Made by a program: the position numbers and the translations under genes. Below the pieces are notes generated by a model. That model was not told the DNA's origin, did no database searches, and was given only the letters and a program-made list of their open reading frames with translations. Below are positions 19,918 through 28,750 of a DNA stretch of 64,000 nt, one piece after another. The stretch lies in contig NZ_CP144683.1 in NCBI RefSeq assembly GCF_036687315.1, positions 2,116,001 to 2,180,000 of the forward strand, given 5' to 3'. This DNA comes from Sphingopyxis sp. TUF1 (GTDB taxonomy: Bacteria > Pseudomonadota > Alphaproteobacteria > Sphingomonadales > Sphingomonadaceae). Position 1 is the first letter of the stretch; each line of letters starts with the position of its first letter.

Positions 19918-20871
19918 ATGGTCAAGTCGATCCTCCTCCGGCCGCTGTTGCCGCTGCTGACTCTTCCGCTGCTTTTGGCGCCGACGCCATCACCCGCGCA
20001 GAGTGGCGGCGCGCCCTATGATGTCGATGGCAGAGGCTTTACGCGGCTGCAGGATGCGGTCGATGCGATCGGTGAGGGCGAAGGCACGATCCGCATCGCT
20101 CCGGGCTATCACCGCGACTGCGCGGTGCAGACCACAGGGCGCATTGCCTTCGTCGCCGCCGAACCGGGCCGCGCGATCTTCGACGGCGTGACGTGCGAGG
20201 GGAAGGCGGCGCTGGTGCTGCGCGGCGACGGTGCGCGTGTCGACGGGCTGGTGTTCCAGAATATGCGCGTTCCCGACGGCAATGGCGCCGGGATTCGCCT
20301 CGAGACGAGCGACCTCGATGTCGTGAATGCGATGTTCCGCAATAGCGAGCAGGGCATTTTGACCGCCGACGACCCGGAAGCGACGCTGACGATCGACCGC
20401 TCGACCTTTTCGCGGCTCGGCCGCTGCGACCGCGGCCTCAGTTGCGCACACAGCGTCTACACCGGCATCTATGGCCGCGTGACCGTAACCCGCACGCGCT
20501 TCGAAAAGGGCAGCGGCGGCCATTATCTGAAAACGCGCGCGATCCAGGTCGATGTCAGCGACAACAGCTTCGACGATACGCAGGGCACAGGCACCAATTA
20601 CATGATCGATCTGCCGTCGGGTTCGGTGGGGCGGATCGCGAACAATATGTTCGTGCAGGGGCGCGACAAGGAAAATTATTCGGCCTTCATCGCGGTCGCG
20701 GCCGAGGAGCGCAAAAATTCTTCGCGCGGGCTGGTGATCGAGGGCAACCGAGCCAGCCTTCCCGCGGGGATGGACCGTCGATCGGTGTTCGTTGCTGACT
20801 GGAGCGGAGAGGCGCTGGCGATCGGCGCGAATGAGCTGGGGGCGGGGCTTACGCGCTTTGAGAAGCGCTGA
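19918..20871 (+). CDS. Secreted right-handed parallel beta-helix repeat protein
   Basis: A 317-residue protein with a strong signal peptide (MVKSILLRPLLPLLTLPLLL, cleavage near AQS at about 28). The mature part shows the repeated strand-turn pattern of pectate-lyase-like beta helices: DGRGFTRLQDAVDAI then IRIAPGYHRD, LVLRGDGARVDGLVFQNMRV, GIRLETSDLDVVNAMFRNSE, LTIDRSTFSRLG, YLKTRAIQVDVSDNSFDDTQ, IANNMFVQGRD and LVIEGNRASL. No Asp cluster typical of a lyase is evident. It may bind or modify carbohydrate outside the inner membrane. It is monocistronic, divergent from the antiporter. Confidence 0.8.
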   Translation: MVKSILLRPLLPLLTLPLLLAPTPSPAQSGGAPYDVDGRGFTRLQDAVDAIGEGEGTIRIAPGYHRDCAVQTTGRIAFVAAEPGRAIFDGVTCEGKAALVLRGDGARVDGLVFQNMRVPDGNGAGIRLETSDLDVVNAMFRNSEQGILTADDPEATLTIDRSTFSRLGRCDRGLSCAHSVYTGIYGRVTVTRTRFEKGSGGHYLKTRAIQVDVSDNSFDDTQGTGTNYMIDLPSGSVGRIANNMFVQGRDKENYSAFIAVAAEERKNSSRGLVIEGNRASLPAGMDRRSVFVADWSGEALAIGANELGAGLTRFEKR

Positions 20872-20886
20872 ACTGACCCTCAGAAC

Positions 20887-20965
20887 CCGTTTGTGTCGAG
20901 CGAAGTCGAGACACGCGAGGCCATGCACGACATCAACGCGTCTCGACTTCGCTCGACACAAACGG
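20887..20965. repeat. Palindromic repeat, family 2 (copy 2)
   Basis: Arms CCGTTTGTGTCGAGCGAAGT and its complement ending TCGACACAAACGG around a variable centre. It sits between the convergent beta-helix and YbjN genes, a usual place for such elements, and could form a bidirectional 3' hairpin. Confidence 0.85.
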
Positions 20966-20979
20966 AGTATAGGTAGGGC

Positions 20980-21486
20980 TTAGGCCTCCCCGCGCGTTTC
21001 GATGAGCGAGGCCGCGAGCGCTTCGGCGGGGGTCTTGCCGCCCCACAGCACGAACTGGAACACCGGGTAAAAGCGTTCGCATTCGTCGATCGCGCTTTCG
21101 ACGAGCGTTTCGGTAAGGTCGAGCGGCAGCGCGGCGTCGGCGCCCAGCAGCATCCCGTGGCGATAGAGGATCGTGCCGCTGTTCGACCATAGCTCGAAAT
21201 GGCCGAGCCACAGCTGCTCGTTGATCATCGCCAGCGCCTCGTGCGCGACGGCGCGCTTGTCTTCGACGACGCGGATGTCGGGAAAGGCGAGGAGTTGGAT
21301 CACGCCGTCATCGGCGCGCCACACCGCGCGCAGTTCGTATGCCGTCCAGCTTCCCTGTGCGGTCGCGACGATCTCGTCCTCGCCGACCATCTCGTGCGGC
21401 CAGTCGTGCGCGGCAAAATAGGAGGCGAGCATGTCCATCGGCGCCGCGTCCTGGCCGTCGTCGTCTTCGTAAATATCGTCACTCAT
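20980..21486 (-). CDS. YbjN domain-containing protein
   Basis: A 168-residue acidic cytosolic protein. After an Asp-rich N terminus (DDIYEDDDGQDAAP) comes the YbjN fold, related to type III secretion chaperones: ASYFAAHDWPHEMVGEDEIV, a strand with AVWRADDGVIQLLAF, INEQLWLGHFELW, and the conserved ETLVESAIDECERFYPVFQF. Homologues in alphaproteobacteria are regulators or chaperone-like proteins of unknown partner. It is adjacent to ubiK on the same strand but separated by a repeat. Function beyond the fold is not known. Confidence 0.85.
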   Translation of the reverse strand: MSDDIYEDDDGQDAAPMDMLASYFAAHDWPHEMVGEDEIVATAQGSWTAYELRAVWRADDGVIQLLAFPDIRVVEDKRAVAHEALAMINEQLWLGHFELWSNSGTILYRHGMLLGADAALPLDLTETLVESAIDECERFYPVFQFVLWGGKTPAEALAASLIETRGEA

Positions 21487-21537
21487 GGTGGGCGCTTTAG
21501 CGCGTGTTTAATCGGGTGGCGAGTCATCGACGCAAAA

Positions 21538-21627
21538 CGTCGCCCCCGCGAAGGCGGGAGCCGCCATCTGCCTTTTTCTGCGCCGCCAAGTAAACCGACA
21601 GTGGCCCCCGCCTTCGCGGGGGCGACG
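21538..21627. repeat. Palindromic repeat, GCGAAGGCGGG type (family 4-like)
   Basis: CGTCGCCCCCGCGAAGGCGG on the left and the complement CCGCCTTCGCGGGGGCGACG on the right with about 45 bp between. It ends 3 bp before the ubiK stop codon, so it is the 3' hairpin of that gene. Confidence 0.82.
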
Positions 21628-21629
21628 TC

Positions 21630-21950
21630 TCACTTTGCCTTGGGTACTGCCTTGGGTTTGGGCGCAGACGCAGTCTTCGTCGCAGCCTTCGGCGCCGCCG
21701 CTGCCGGCTTCGCCACGCCTTCCAACTTGTCCAGCCGCGCCTTAAGCGCTTCGGCATCGGCGCGCGCGGTGGCGGCCATCTGTTTCACCGCGTCGAATTC
21801 CTCGCGGCTGACGAAGTCCATGCGGCCCACAAATTCCTTCGCGCGCTCGCGCATGGCGGCTTCGGCCTCGCGACCGGCGCCGGCGACGGTTCCGGCGATG
21901 CCGTTCATCATCTTGGCGAGATCATCGAAAAAGCGGTTTTCGCTCTGCAT
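21630..21950 (-). CDS. ubiK: UbiK-type ubiquinone biosynthesis accessory factor (BMFP domain)
   Basis: A 106-residue helical protein of the BMFP family. SENRFFDDLAKMMNGIAGTV at the N terminus, MRERAKEFVGRMDFVSREEF and the coiled coil VKQMAATARADAEALKARLD match UbiK, which helps the ubiquinone biosynthesis complex under aerobic conditions. A Lys/Ala/Pro-rich tail (residues 83-106), common in alphaproteobacterial members, follows. The ATG at 21950 was chosen because residues upstream do not fit the family. It is transcribed on the same strand as tspO, 35 bp downstream. Confidence 0.85.
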   Translation of the reverse strand: MQSENRFFDDLAKMMNGIAGTVAGAGREAEAAMRERAKEFVGRMDFVSREEFDAVKQMAATARADAEALKARLDKLEGVAKPAAAAPKAATKTASAPKPKAVPKAK

Positions 21951-21985
21951 GTCTGATATTCCTTCGTCGGGGACAGCCCCTTGCC

Positions 21986-22537
21986 TTACCTTATCTGGGT
22001 GCTGGCGGCGGCGGGAACAAGGGTTTCGGCATCGGGATTGCGCTGGTCGATCTGGAAATTCAGGATCGAGGCGAAGCTGAGCCAGACCATATAGGGGACG
22101 AGCAGCCACGCCGCAGCCTTGCGGATCGGCGCAAAGGCGAATGCAGTTGCGATCGTCACCATCAGGATGAAGATGATCAGGTATAGCGCCTTCGTCACCT
22201 CATGCTGGCCGAAAAACAGCGGCGACCAGGCAAAGTTGGCGATCAGCTGGACGAAGAAGAGCAGCAGCGCAAAGCCGCGCCCCTTCGCCCCGCGCGCGTG
22301 CAGGATCATCGCCAGCGACAGCCCCAGCATGATGTAGAGGATCGGCCAGACGACGCCGAACACCCACCCCGGCGGGGTGATCGACGGCAGGTCGAGCGCG
22401 GCGAACCACCGATTGTCGTAACCGCTGTTCGAAAGCACGCCCATCAGGCTGCCGATCAGGACGATGGCGGGCACGGTGACGAGCGCCCAGCGAAGGTAGG
22501 ACATGCGAAGCTGGCCTTGCGTTGCGATTTCGGTCAT
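21986..22537 (-). CDS. tspO: TspO/MBR family protein
   Basis: A 183-residue protein with five transmembrane helices, the TspO fold. Signature pieces are FAALDLPSITPPGWVFGVVW (Pro-Pro and the WP-type turn), PILYIMLGLSLAMI, and FFVQLIANFAWSPLFFGQHE, where the tryptophan-rich WSPLFF follows the family consensus for ligand and cholesterol/porphyrin binding. Bacterial TspO binds and helps degrade tetrapyrroles and modulates stress responses. The start is ATG 22537; a GTG at 22555 would add six residues. Its neighbours are ubiK downstream and tlyA upstream. No photosynthesis genes are in the window, so a role in porphyrin or stress handling is more likely. Confidence 0.92.
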   Translation of the reverse strand: MTEIATQGQLRMSYLRWALVTVPAIVLIGSLMGVLSNSGYDNRWFAALDLPSITPPGWVFGVVWPILYIMLGLSLAMILHARGAKGRGFALLLFFVQLIANFAWSPLFFGQHEVTKALYLIIFILMVTIATAFAFAPIRKAAAWLLVPYMVWLSFASILNFQIDQRNPDAETLVPAAASTQIR

Positions 22538-22598
22538 GTCGGCAATATCCCCCACCGGCGAATCCGTTGCATTTGTGTCGCGATTGTGCGGCGTAGCG

Positions 22599-23339
22599 TC
22601 AAGCCGTTCGCTTGGTCGCCGCGATCAGAAATTCGACATTGCCCTCGGGCCCCGTGATCGGGCTCTCGACCAGGTCCGCGACGTCCCAGCCCTCGTCCGT
22701 CAGCCAGTTCCGCACCTCGGCGCAGACGCGCGCGTGGACAGCGGCATCGCGCACGACGCCCTTCTTGCCGACCTCTTGGCGCTGGGCTTCGAACTGCGGC
22801 TTGATCAGTGCGACGAGGCGGGCACCCGGTTTTGCGAACGACATCGGCACCGGCAACACTTTCGACAGCGCAATGAAGCTCGCATCGCAGACGACGATGT
22901 CGATCAGTTCGGGAATATGCTCCGCAGTCAGAATGCGCGCGCTCGTCTGTTCGTGGACGATAACACGCGCGTCCTGCCGCAGCTTCCACGCCAGCTGGTT
23001 GGTTCCTGAATCGACCGCATAAACGCGCGTGGCGCCGCGGCTCAGCAGCACGTCGGTGAAACCGCCGGTCGACGATCCGACGTCGATGGCGACCGCACCC
23101 GCCACATCCCAGCCGAGATGGGAGAGCGCATGGTCGAGCTTGATCCCGCCGCGCGACACCCACGGATGGTCGCGCCCCTTCACGCTCAGCGCGGCGTCAT
23201 CGGCGATCTGCTGTCCCGCCTTGTCGATCTTGCGGTCACCGACAAAGGCCAGCCCCGCAAGGATCAGCGCCTGCGCGCGCGTCCGGCTTTCGGCGAGGCC
23301 GCGATCGACGAGCAACTGATCGGCGCGTTGTTTCGCCAT
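22599..23339 (-). CDS. tlyA: TlyA family rRNA (cytidine-2'-O)-methyltransferase
   Basis: A 246-residue protein: N-terminal S4 RNA-binding domain (KQRADQLLVDRGLAESRTRA, residues 3-22, through GDRKI) followed by an FtsJ-like Rossmann methyltransferase (WVSRGGIKLDHAL, AIDVGSSTGGFTDVLL for SAM, VYAVDSG, VVCDASFIAL and KPQFEAQ). The K-D-K-E catalytic pattern of 2'-O-methyltransferases fits the conserved K, D, K residues here. In mycobacteria TlyA methylates 16S and 23S rRNA and affects capreomycin sensitivity; in other bacteria it is often called hemolysin A by homology. Start ATG 23339 follows the repeat at 23352. Confidence 0.93.
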   Translation of the reverse strand: MAKQRADQLLVDRGLAESRTRAQALILAGLAFVGDRKIDKAGQQIADDAALSVKGRDHPWVSRGGIKLDHALSHLGWDVAGAVAIDVGSSTGGFTDVLLSRGATRVYAVDSGTNQLAWKLRQDARVIVHEQTSARILTAEHIPELIDIVVCDASFIALSKVLPVPMSFAKPGARLVALIKPQFEAQRQEVGKKGVVRDAAVHARVCAEVRNWLTDEGWDVADLVESPITGPEGNVEFLIAATKRTA

Positions 23340-23351
23340 CACCTTTCTCCC

Positions 23352-23442
23352 GTCATTGCGAGGAGCGAAGCGGCGAAGCAATCTCCAGCTATCGGCAAGA
23401 CAGGGCGATAGCTGGAGATTGCTTCGCTGCGCTCGCAATGAC
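23352..23442. repeat. Palindromic repeat, family 1 (copy C)
   Basis: GTCATTGCGAGGAGCGAAGC with the complement ending GCTCGCAATGAC, between tlyA and the DsbD-like gene; inner arms ATCTCCAGCTAT / ATAGCTGGAGAT are also perfectly complementary. Third copy in the window. Confidence 0.87.
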
Positions 23443-23454
23443 GGCCAAGAGCAA

Positions 23455-25521
23455 TCACTTCGCTTCCAACTTGTCCGTCAGCATCCCCGGCGTCAAAATC
23501 TGCGGCAGGACTTCGGGGTTCGCCGCGCCGGGCGCATACCAGAGGTAAAGCGGTACGCTGTTGCGGCCATGTTCGGCCAGCGTGCGCGTGATGACGGGAT
23601 CGCCGTTCGTCCAGTCGCCGATCAGCGTGACCACCCCCGCCTTATCGAACGCCGCCTGGACAGCTTCGCGGTTGATGGCGCCCGCCTCGTTCGCCTTGCA
23701 CGACAGGCACCAGTCGGCGGTGAAATAGACGAAGACCGGTTTGTCCGTAGCGCGCGCCTTGGCGAGAGCATCGGGCGAGAAGGTCGACCCATTGCCCTCG
23801 GTGGTCCGTTCCGCCTTCGCCACCTCGGTCACGGTCGCACCGAGGCTGACGACAAAGAGCAGGCCGGAGACGATGAGCAGCCACGACCGCCGGTCGCCGC
23901 GCTGAACCGCGCCATAGTGCGTGAGCAGCACGAGTGCCATGGCGACCGCGACGGCAGGCCAAAGGAGCTGTTCGCCGCTGCCGAGCTGGCGCCAAAGCAG
24001 CCAGGCCAGCGCGAGCGTCGTCAGCGCCATGGGCAGCGCCATCCACTTGCGGAACCGGCCCATCCACGGCCCGGGCTTCGGCAGTCGGTTCCGCAGCGCG
24101 GGCACAAAGCCGATCGCAAGGAAGGGGAGGGCGAGCCCCAGCCCGAGCCCGCCGAAGATCGGCAACGCCGCCCACGCGGGCAGCGCCAGCGTTGCGCCGA
24201 GCGCCGCGCCGAGCAGCGGCCCGCTGCACGGCGTCGCCACGAAAGCGGCGAGCGCGCCGGTCCAGAAACCACCCGCCGCGCCGCCTTGCGCTGCCAGTTT
24301 CTGCCCGCCGCCGAAGGACGGCAGTTCGTAGGCGCCGAGCAGGTTGAGCGTGATTGCCAGCGCGAGGATCAGCAGCGCGAGCACGCTCACCGGATGCTGA
24401 AGCTGGAACGCCCAGCCCACCTGTTCACCGGTGGCGCGCAATGCGATCAGTGCGCCACCGAGCAACAAGGCGGTCACGATAGCGCCCGCCGTATAAGCGA
24501 GCGCTTCGACCCTGGCCGATCGCGCGTCGCCGCCCGACCGCGCGAGGCTCAACGCCTTCAGGCTCAGGATCGGAAAGACGCACGGCATCAGGTTCAGGAT
24601 CAGGCCGCCGATGATTGCGCCGCCGAGCGCGGTCCAGAACAGCCCCATGTCGACGCCGCCTGCCGCCGCGGCGATCGGTTCGCCCGCCGCGGGCACGGCG
24701 CTGGGGGCGAATGTCAGCACGAGGCCGCGCCCGTCGCCGGTTTTGAGCAGCGCCGCCACCGTCCCTTCGCGCGCGCCCTTGGCGCGCGCCTCGACGATGA
24801 TGCGATCGCCGTTGCGGCTGATGCGCTGGGGCGCGGCATAGTCGATGACATCCTGCGTCTCGACGAACAGGTGCGGCGCGTCGATCGCCACGCTGGCAGG
24901 AAGGGGAATGGCAAACCGCACGCTGTCGCCGCGGCGTTCCCAGCTGCCCTGGCGGTCGAGCGGTTGGGGCAACAAGGCGCGCCAGCGGTCGAAACGGGCG
25001 CGCTCCGCGGCCCGAATCGTCCCGTCGCCTGCGGTTAGCCGGACCGATATCACCGCCTTTTCGGGAACGCACACCTTGTCGGTGCAAGCGAGCCAGTTGG
25101 CGACCCCCGACAGGGTCAGGTCGGTTCCCGGGGCGACCGACGGGTCAACGTGCATTTCGGCAAGCAACGCATAGGGATGCTCGTAAACATGGTTCATCAT
25201 GCCGAAGAGGATCAGCGCGTCGGGAACGGGGTAGTGAAAGGGTGCGACGGTCACGCCGTCGGGCAGGTTCCAGTCGACCGTCAGCCCGAACCCCGCATCG
25301 CCGCCATTGGCCCAATAGCCGTGCCACGGCTTTTCGGGCGTCATGGCAAGCGCGAGCGTCGTCGTGCCGCCGGGCGCCGGCGCCGTCGATTCGGCGACCA
25401 GTCGCGGCGTAATGTGAGTCGCTTGCGCGTACGCAGGACCAACGGCCAGAAGAACCGCGGCCAGCAAGGCCATCAACGCCAGCCCGATGCGTGTCACAAA
25501 AGCCTCACTCGCCAATTTCAT
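23455..25521 (-). CDS. Thiol:disulfide interchange protein (DsbD/ScsB-like)
   Basis: A 688-residue protein. Signal peptide MKLASEAFVTRIGLALMALL (cleavage at AYAQ, about 32) precedes a periplasmic DsbD-alpha-like domain (about 35-260) with CTDKVC around the mid part, a transmembrane DsbD-beta domain of about eight helices (NLMPCVFPILSLK with redox Cys; ATPCSGPLLGAALG with the second), and a C-terminal thioredoxin-like domain with DWCLSCK (CxxC). It carries electrons from cytosolic thioredoxin to periplasmic thiols; ScsB-type variants reduce other partners. ATG 25521 is preferred over upstream in-frame codons because it starts a clean signal peptide. Divergent from the phosphatase gene. Confidence 0.92.
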   Translation of the reverse strand: MKLASEAFVTRIGLALMALLAAVLLAVGPAYAQATHITPRLVAESTAPAPGGTTTLALAMTPEKPWHGYWANGGDAGFGLTVDWNLPDGVTVAPFHYPVPDALILFGMMNHVYEHPYALLAEMHVDPSVAPGTDLTLSGVANWLACTDKVCVPEKAVISVRLTAGDGTIRAAERARFDRWRALLPQPLDRQGSWERRGDSVRFAIPLPASVAIDAPHLFVETQDVIDYAAPQRISRNGDRIIVEARAKGAREGTVAALLKTGDGRGLVLTFAPSAVPAAGEPIAAAAGGVDMGLFWTALGGAIIGGLILNLMPCVFPILSLKALSLARSGGDARSARVEALAYTAGAIVTALLLGGALIALRATGEQVGWAFQLQHPVSVLALLILALAITLNLLGAYELPSFGGGQKLAAQGGAAGGFWTGALAAFVATPCSGPLLGAALGATLALPAWAALPIFGGLGLGLALPFLAIGFVPALRNRLPKPGPWMGRFRKWMALPMALTTLALAWLLWRQLGSGEQLLWPAVAVAMALVLLTHYGAVQRGDRRSWLLIVSGLLFVVSLGATVTEVAKAERTTEGNGSTFSPDALAKARATDKPVFVYFTADWCLSCKANEAGAINREAVQAAFDKAGVVTLIGDWTNGDPVITRTLAEHGRNSVPLYLWYAPGAANPEVLPQILTPGMLTDKLEAK

Positions 25522-25621
25522 GCTCCGTCCGCGATCGTCCGCCTTTCGAAGGCTTGCCATATAGGCGGCTTTGGTCGAGAGCACAGCCCGCGCTGACACC
25601 CACCTAATGGAGATGCCGCCC

Positions 25622-27304
25622 GTGAAGCTCAAGAAAACGACCATCGCGCTTGCTGCCGCGTTCTGCCTCACCAATGCCGGACCCTTGTTCGCGCAGGAAG
25701 CGGCCCCCGCCGCGGCCTCCGATCCCAAGGCGGTGACGGCCGCCACTCCGGCCCCGAAGCTGCTGGTCGTCATCGCGGTCGATCAGCTGTCGGCCGATCT
25801 GTTCGCCGAATATCGCGGTCGTTTCCGCGGCGGCTTTGCGCGGCTCGCGTCGGGCGTGGTCTTTCCTTCGGGTTATCAGGCGCATGGGGCGACCGAAACC
25901 TGTCCCGGCCACTCGACGATTCTAACCGGCGCCCATCCGGCGCGCACCGGAATCATTTCGAATAATTATTTCGATCTTTCGGTCGCGCGCGCCGACAAGC
26001 GACTCTATTGCGCCGAGGATGAGACGGTGCCCGACACCAGCTCGGGCAGCGGCAAATATGCGCCGTCGGTCAAGCATTTGCTCGTCCCGACGCTCGGAGA
26101 CCTGATGAAAGCCCGCAATCCGCAGGCGCAGGTCGTCTCGGTCGCCGGCAAGGACCGCGCCGCGATCATGATGGGCGGCCACCGCGCCGATGAAACGCTG
26201 TGGCTCGCGCCGACCGGCCTCACCAGCTATCGCGGCACGCCGCTGTCGCCGACCGCCGAGCGGGCGGGAACGGCGATTGCCGCAGCGATCAATCAGCCGC
26301 GCGAGCCGCTCGCGCTTCCCGCAGAATGCGCGGCGCACGACATCGCCATTCCGCTCGGCACGGGCGGTTCGGTCGGCACGGGACGCCTGGCGCGCGGCGC
26401 GGGTGCCTTCCGCCGCTTCCTGGCATCGCCCGAAGCCGACGGCGCCGTGCTCGCCACCGCCGCAGCGCTGCGACAGGAGCGCCGGATGGGCGAAGGCAGC
26501 GGCACCGACCTGCTGATCGTCGGTCTGTCGGCCACCGACTATGTCGGGCACGGCGCGGGGACCGAAGGCAGCGAAATGTGTCTGCAACTCGCCGGCCTCG
26601 ACCGCGAACTGGGCGATTTCTTCGCGCGCCTCGATGCGACGGGGATCGATTATGCCGTCGCGCTGACCGCCGATCATGGCGGGCACGATCTCCCCGAACG
26701 CAACCGTCAGAATGGCTGGCCCGACGCGCAACGCGTCGACACGGCGTTCGATCCGGACGCATTGGGCGATGAAGTTGCCCAAAAGCTCGGGCTTCCGCAG
26801 CCTCTGCTGCTCGGCGAAAGCGGTGATTATCATCTGTCGAAAGCGCTGACCGCAGCGCAGCGCAAGGCCGCGCTCGCCGAAATCCTGTCGCGCCTCCGCG
26901 CCCATCCGCAGGTCGAGATGGTCGCGACGCGCGAAGAGCTGGCGGCGCATCCCCTCTCAAAGCGCCCACCTGATATGTGGAGCGTGATGGATCGGTTGCG
27001 CGCCTCTTTTCATCCCGACCGTTCGGGCGACTTCATCATCGCGCTGAAGGCCCGCGTCACCCCGATCGCCGAACCGGGCATCGGCTATGTCGCGACGCAC
27101 GGGTCGGTGTGGGATTATGATCGCCGCGTGCCGATAATTTTCTGGCGCAAGGGGCTGGCGGGATTTGAACAGCCCAACGCGGTGATGACGGTCGACATCA
27201 TGCCGACCCTGGCGTCGCTGATCGGCGTGCCCGTCGATAGCACCGTGATCGATGGCCGCTGTCTCGACCTGATTTCGGGTCCCGAAAGCAGTTGCCGACA
27301 ATAA
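25622..27304 (+). CDS. Exported alkaline phosphatase family protein (PafA-like)
   Basis: A 560-residue protein with signal peptide MKLKKTTIALAAAFCLTNAG (cleavage after LFAQ). The nucleophile region GATETCPGHSTILTGAHPAR places a Thr (T93) before C-P-G-H, as in PafA and nucleotide pyrophosphatases. Metal ligands are seen in VIAVDQLSADLF (Asp), SATDYVGHGAGTEG (Asp, His), LTADHGGHDLPE (Asp-His-His) and VATHGSVWDYDRRVPI (His). It probably hydrolyses phosphomonoesters in the periplasm. GTG 25622 was chosen because GGAG lies 9 bp before it and the signal peptide starts there; ATG 25607 or 25613 would add 5 or 3 residues. It is followed 15 bp later by proC. Confidence 0.88.
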   Translation: MKLKKTTIALAAAFCLTNAGPLFAQEAAPAAASDPKAVTAATPAPKLLVVIAVDQLSADLFAEYRGRFRGGFARLASGVVFPSGYQAHGATETCPGHSTILTGAHPARTGIISNNYFDLSVARADKRLYCAEDETVPDTSSGSGKYAPSVKHLLVPTLGDLMKARNPQAQVVSVAGKDRAAIMMGGHRADETLWLAPTGLTSYRGTPLSPTAERAGTAIAAAINQPREPLALPAECAAHDIAIPLGTGGSVGTGRLARGAGAFRRFLASPEADGAVLATAAALRQERRMGEGSGTDLLIVGLSATDYVGHGAGTEGSEMCLQLAGLDRELGDFFARLDATGIDYAVALTADHGGHDLPERNRQNGWPDAQRVDTAFDPDALGDEVAQKLGLPQPLLLGESGDYHLSKALTAAQRKAALAEILSRLRAHPQVEMVATREELAAHPLSKRPPDMWSVMDRLRASFHPDRSGDFIIALKARVTPIAEPGIGYVATHGSVWDYDRRVPIIFWRKGLAGFEQPNAVMTVDIMPTLASLIGVPVDSTVIDGRCLDLISGPESSCRQ

Positions 27305-27318
27305 GAGAATAAGGACCA

Positions 27319-28149
27319 ATGACGAAGGATTTAGAGGGTTTCACCGGCGCGATGTTGCTCGTCGGGTGCGGAAACATGGCGGGTGCGATGCTCGATCGCT
27401 GGCTGGCGGCGGGGCTTGACGCTGCGGCGGTGACGATCGTCGATCCTGTTGCCGTGCCGCGCCAGGGCGTTGCGCAATTTGCGTCGCTTGCCGAATGGCG
27501 CGCCGCGGGCGGCACCGCCGATTGGATCATGCTCGGCATGAAGCCGCAGCAGCTTGGGGACGTGGCGGGTGACCTTGTCGACGTCGTGAACGGCGACACG
27601 CATCTGCTGTCGATCCTCGCCGGAGTTTCGCTCGCCGATCTTGCCGCGCGCTTTCCGGCCGCGAAGGCACAGGTGCGTATCCTGCCGAATCTTGCCGCGC
27701 GCATTGGCGCGGGCGTGTCGGCAGTGGCGAGCAACGGCAATGCCGATATGGCGGCGGTGACTGCCTTGCTCGACGCGCTCGGCACCGTCGTCGCGCTGGA
27801 CGACGATTCGACGATGGATCTCGTCACGGCCTTTACGGGCAGCGGTCCGGCCTTTGTTTTTCGGCTGATCGAATCCTATGCGGCGGCAGGCGAGCGGCTG
27901 GGGCTGTCGGCGGAAGATGCGCTGAAGCTTGCGACGGCGACCTTCGGCGGAGCGACCGCGCTGCTTGCCGAGAGCGGTGAAAAGCCCGGAACGCTTATCG
28001 CTCAGGTCGCTAGCAAGGGCGGCACGACGCAGGCGGGGCTCGACGTACTCGACAGCGACGGGCAGCTGGCAGCGCTGCTGACCAATGTGCTGCGCGCGGC
28101 GCGCGATCGCGGGCGCGAGCTTGCCGACATTGCGCGCGGCGAAGGCTGA
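27319..28149 (+). CDS. proC: Pyrroline-5-carboxylate reductase
   Basis: A 276-residue enzyme that makes proline from pyrroline-5-carboxylate using NAD(P)H. The N-terminal Rossmann motif MLLVGCGNMAGAMLDRWL, the MLGMKPQQL loop, the LSILAGVSLADL helix, and PNLAARIGAGVSAV match ProC; the C-terminal dimerisation domain shows ALTGSGPAF-like TAFTGSGPAFVFRLIESYA (about residues 171-190) and the family's conserved SKGGTTQAGL at about 232. Normal length. It follows the PafA-like gene by 14 bp and may share its transcript, and converges on the MarR gene. Confidence 0.96.
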   Translation: MTKDLEGFTGAMLLVGCGNMAGAMLDRWLAAGLDAAAVTIVDPVAVPRQGVAQFASLAEWRAAGGTADWIMLGMKPQQLGDVAGDLVDVVNGDTHLLSILAGVSLADLAARFPAAKAQVRILPNLAARIGAGVSAVASNGNADMAAVTALLDALGTVVALDDDSTMDLVTAFTGSGPAFVFRLIESYAAAGERLGLSAEDALKLATATFGGATALLAESGEKPGTLIAQVASKGGTTQAGLDVLDSDGQLAALLTNVLRAARDRGRELADIARGEG

Positions 28150-28161
28150 ACCGGCGGATCG

Positions 28162-28674
28162 CTAGCCTGCATCCTTGCCCAGCGCGGCGATACGCCGCCG
28201 ATCGGCCGCAGGGACGAGCGCTTCGCTGACCTGCCAGAATCCCGTCACCGCCTGTTGCCCGGCGTGGGTATAAGCGCGGCTCATCGTATCGCGCAGCGCC
28301 TGGAAAATCTCGCGCTCGGCGACACGGCCGCTGTCGGTCAGGCGCAGTTCCTTGGCCCGCCGGTCGCGATTGCCGGGCCGCGTCGCCACCAGGTCGCGCG
28401 CCTCGAGCTCCTTGACCACGCGGCCGAGCGATTGCTTGGTGATGCCGAGCAGCGCGAGCAAATCCGAAATCGTCAGTCCCGGCTGGCGCGCGATGAAATA
28501 AAGCGCGCGATAGTGGGCGCGCCCCAGATCCTTTTCGGCAAGCCGCGCGTCGATGGCGCGCCACAGCGAGGCGTGGGCAAAGAACAGAAACTCGATACCG
28601 CGCCGTACCTCTTCTTCGCGCAAGAAAAGGGCAGACGCGGCGGGCACTTGTGAAAGAAAATTTTCATCCGGCAT
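28162..28674 (-). CDS. MarR family transcriptional regulator
   Basis: A 170-residue winged-helix protein. ARQPGLTISDLLALLGITKQ contains the first helices, with recognition helix SLGRVVKELEARDLV and wing NRDRRAKELRLTDSG, the usual MarR layout. Helices at both ends form the dimer interface. It is divergent from ilvE with 76 bp between starts, so it may regulate ilvE or itself; no clear operator was seen. The ATG at 28674 is taken because longer in-frame sequence upstream overlaps the ilvE promoter region and lacks family character. Ligand unknown. Confidence 0.85.
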   Translation of the reverse strand: MPDENFLSQVPAASALFLREEEVRRGIEFLFFAHASLWRAIDARLAEKDLGRAHYRALYFIARQPGLTISDLLALLGITKQSLGRVVKELEARDLVATRPGNRDRRAKELRLTDSGRVAEREIFQALRDTMSRAYTHAGQQAVTGFWQVSEALVPAADRRRIAALGKDAG

Positions 28675-28750
28675 AGTCGCTACCGTTGCGCGCCGCGCCG
28701 GTCTTTGGCAAGAGGCGCGCTCCATAAACCGCCAACAACAGGTGTTTTTG

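Noticed and set aside
28654..28668. GAAAATTTTC palindrome as an operator
   Set aside because: It lies inside the MarR coding region near codons for DENF and is too short to separate from chance.
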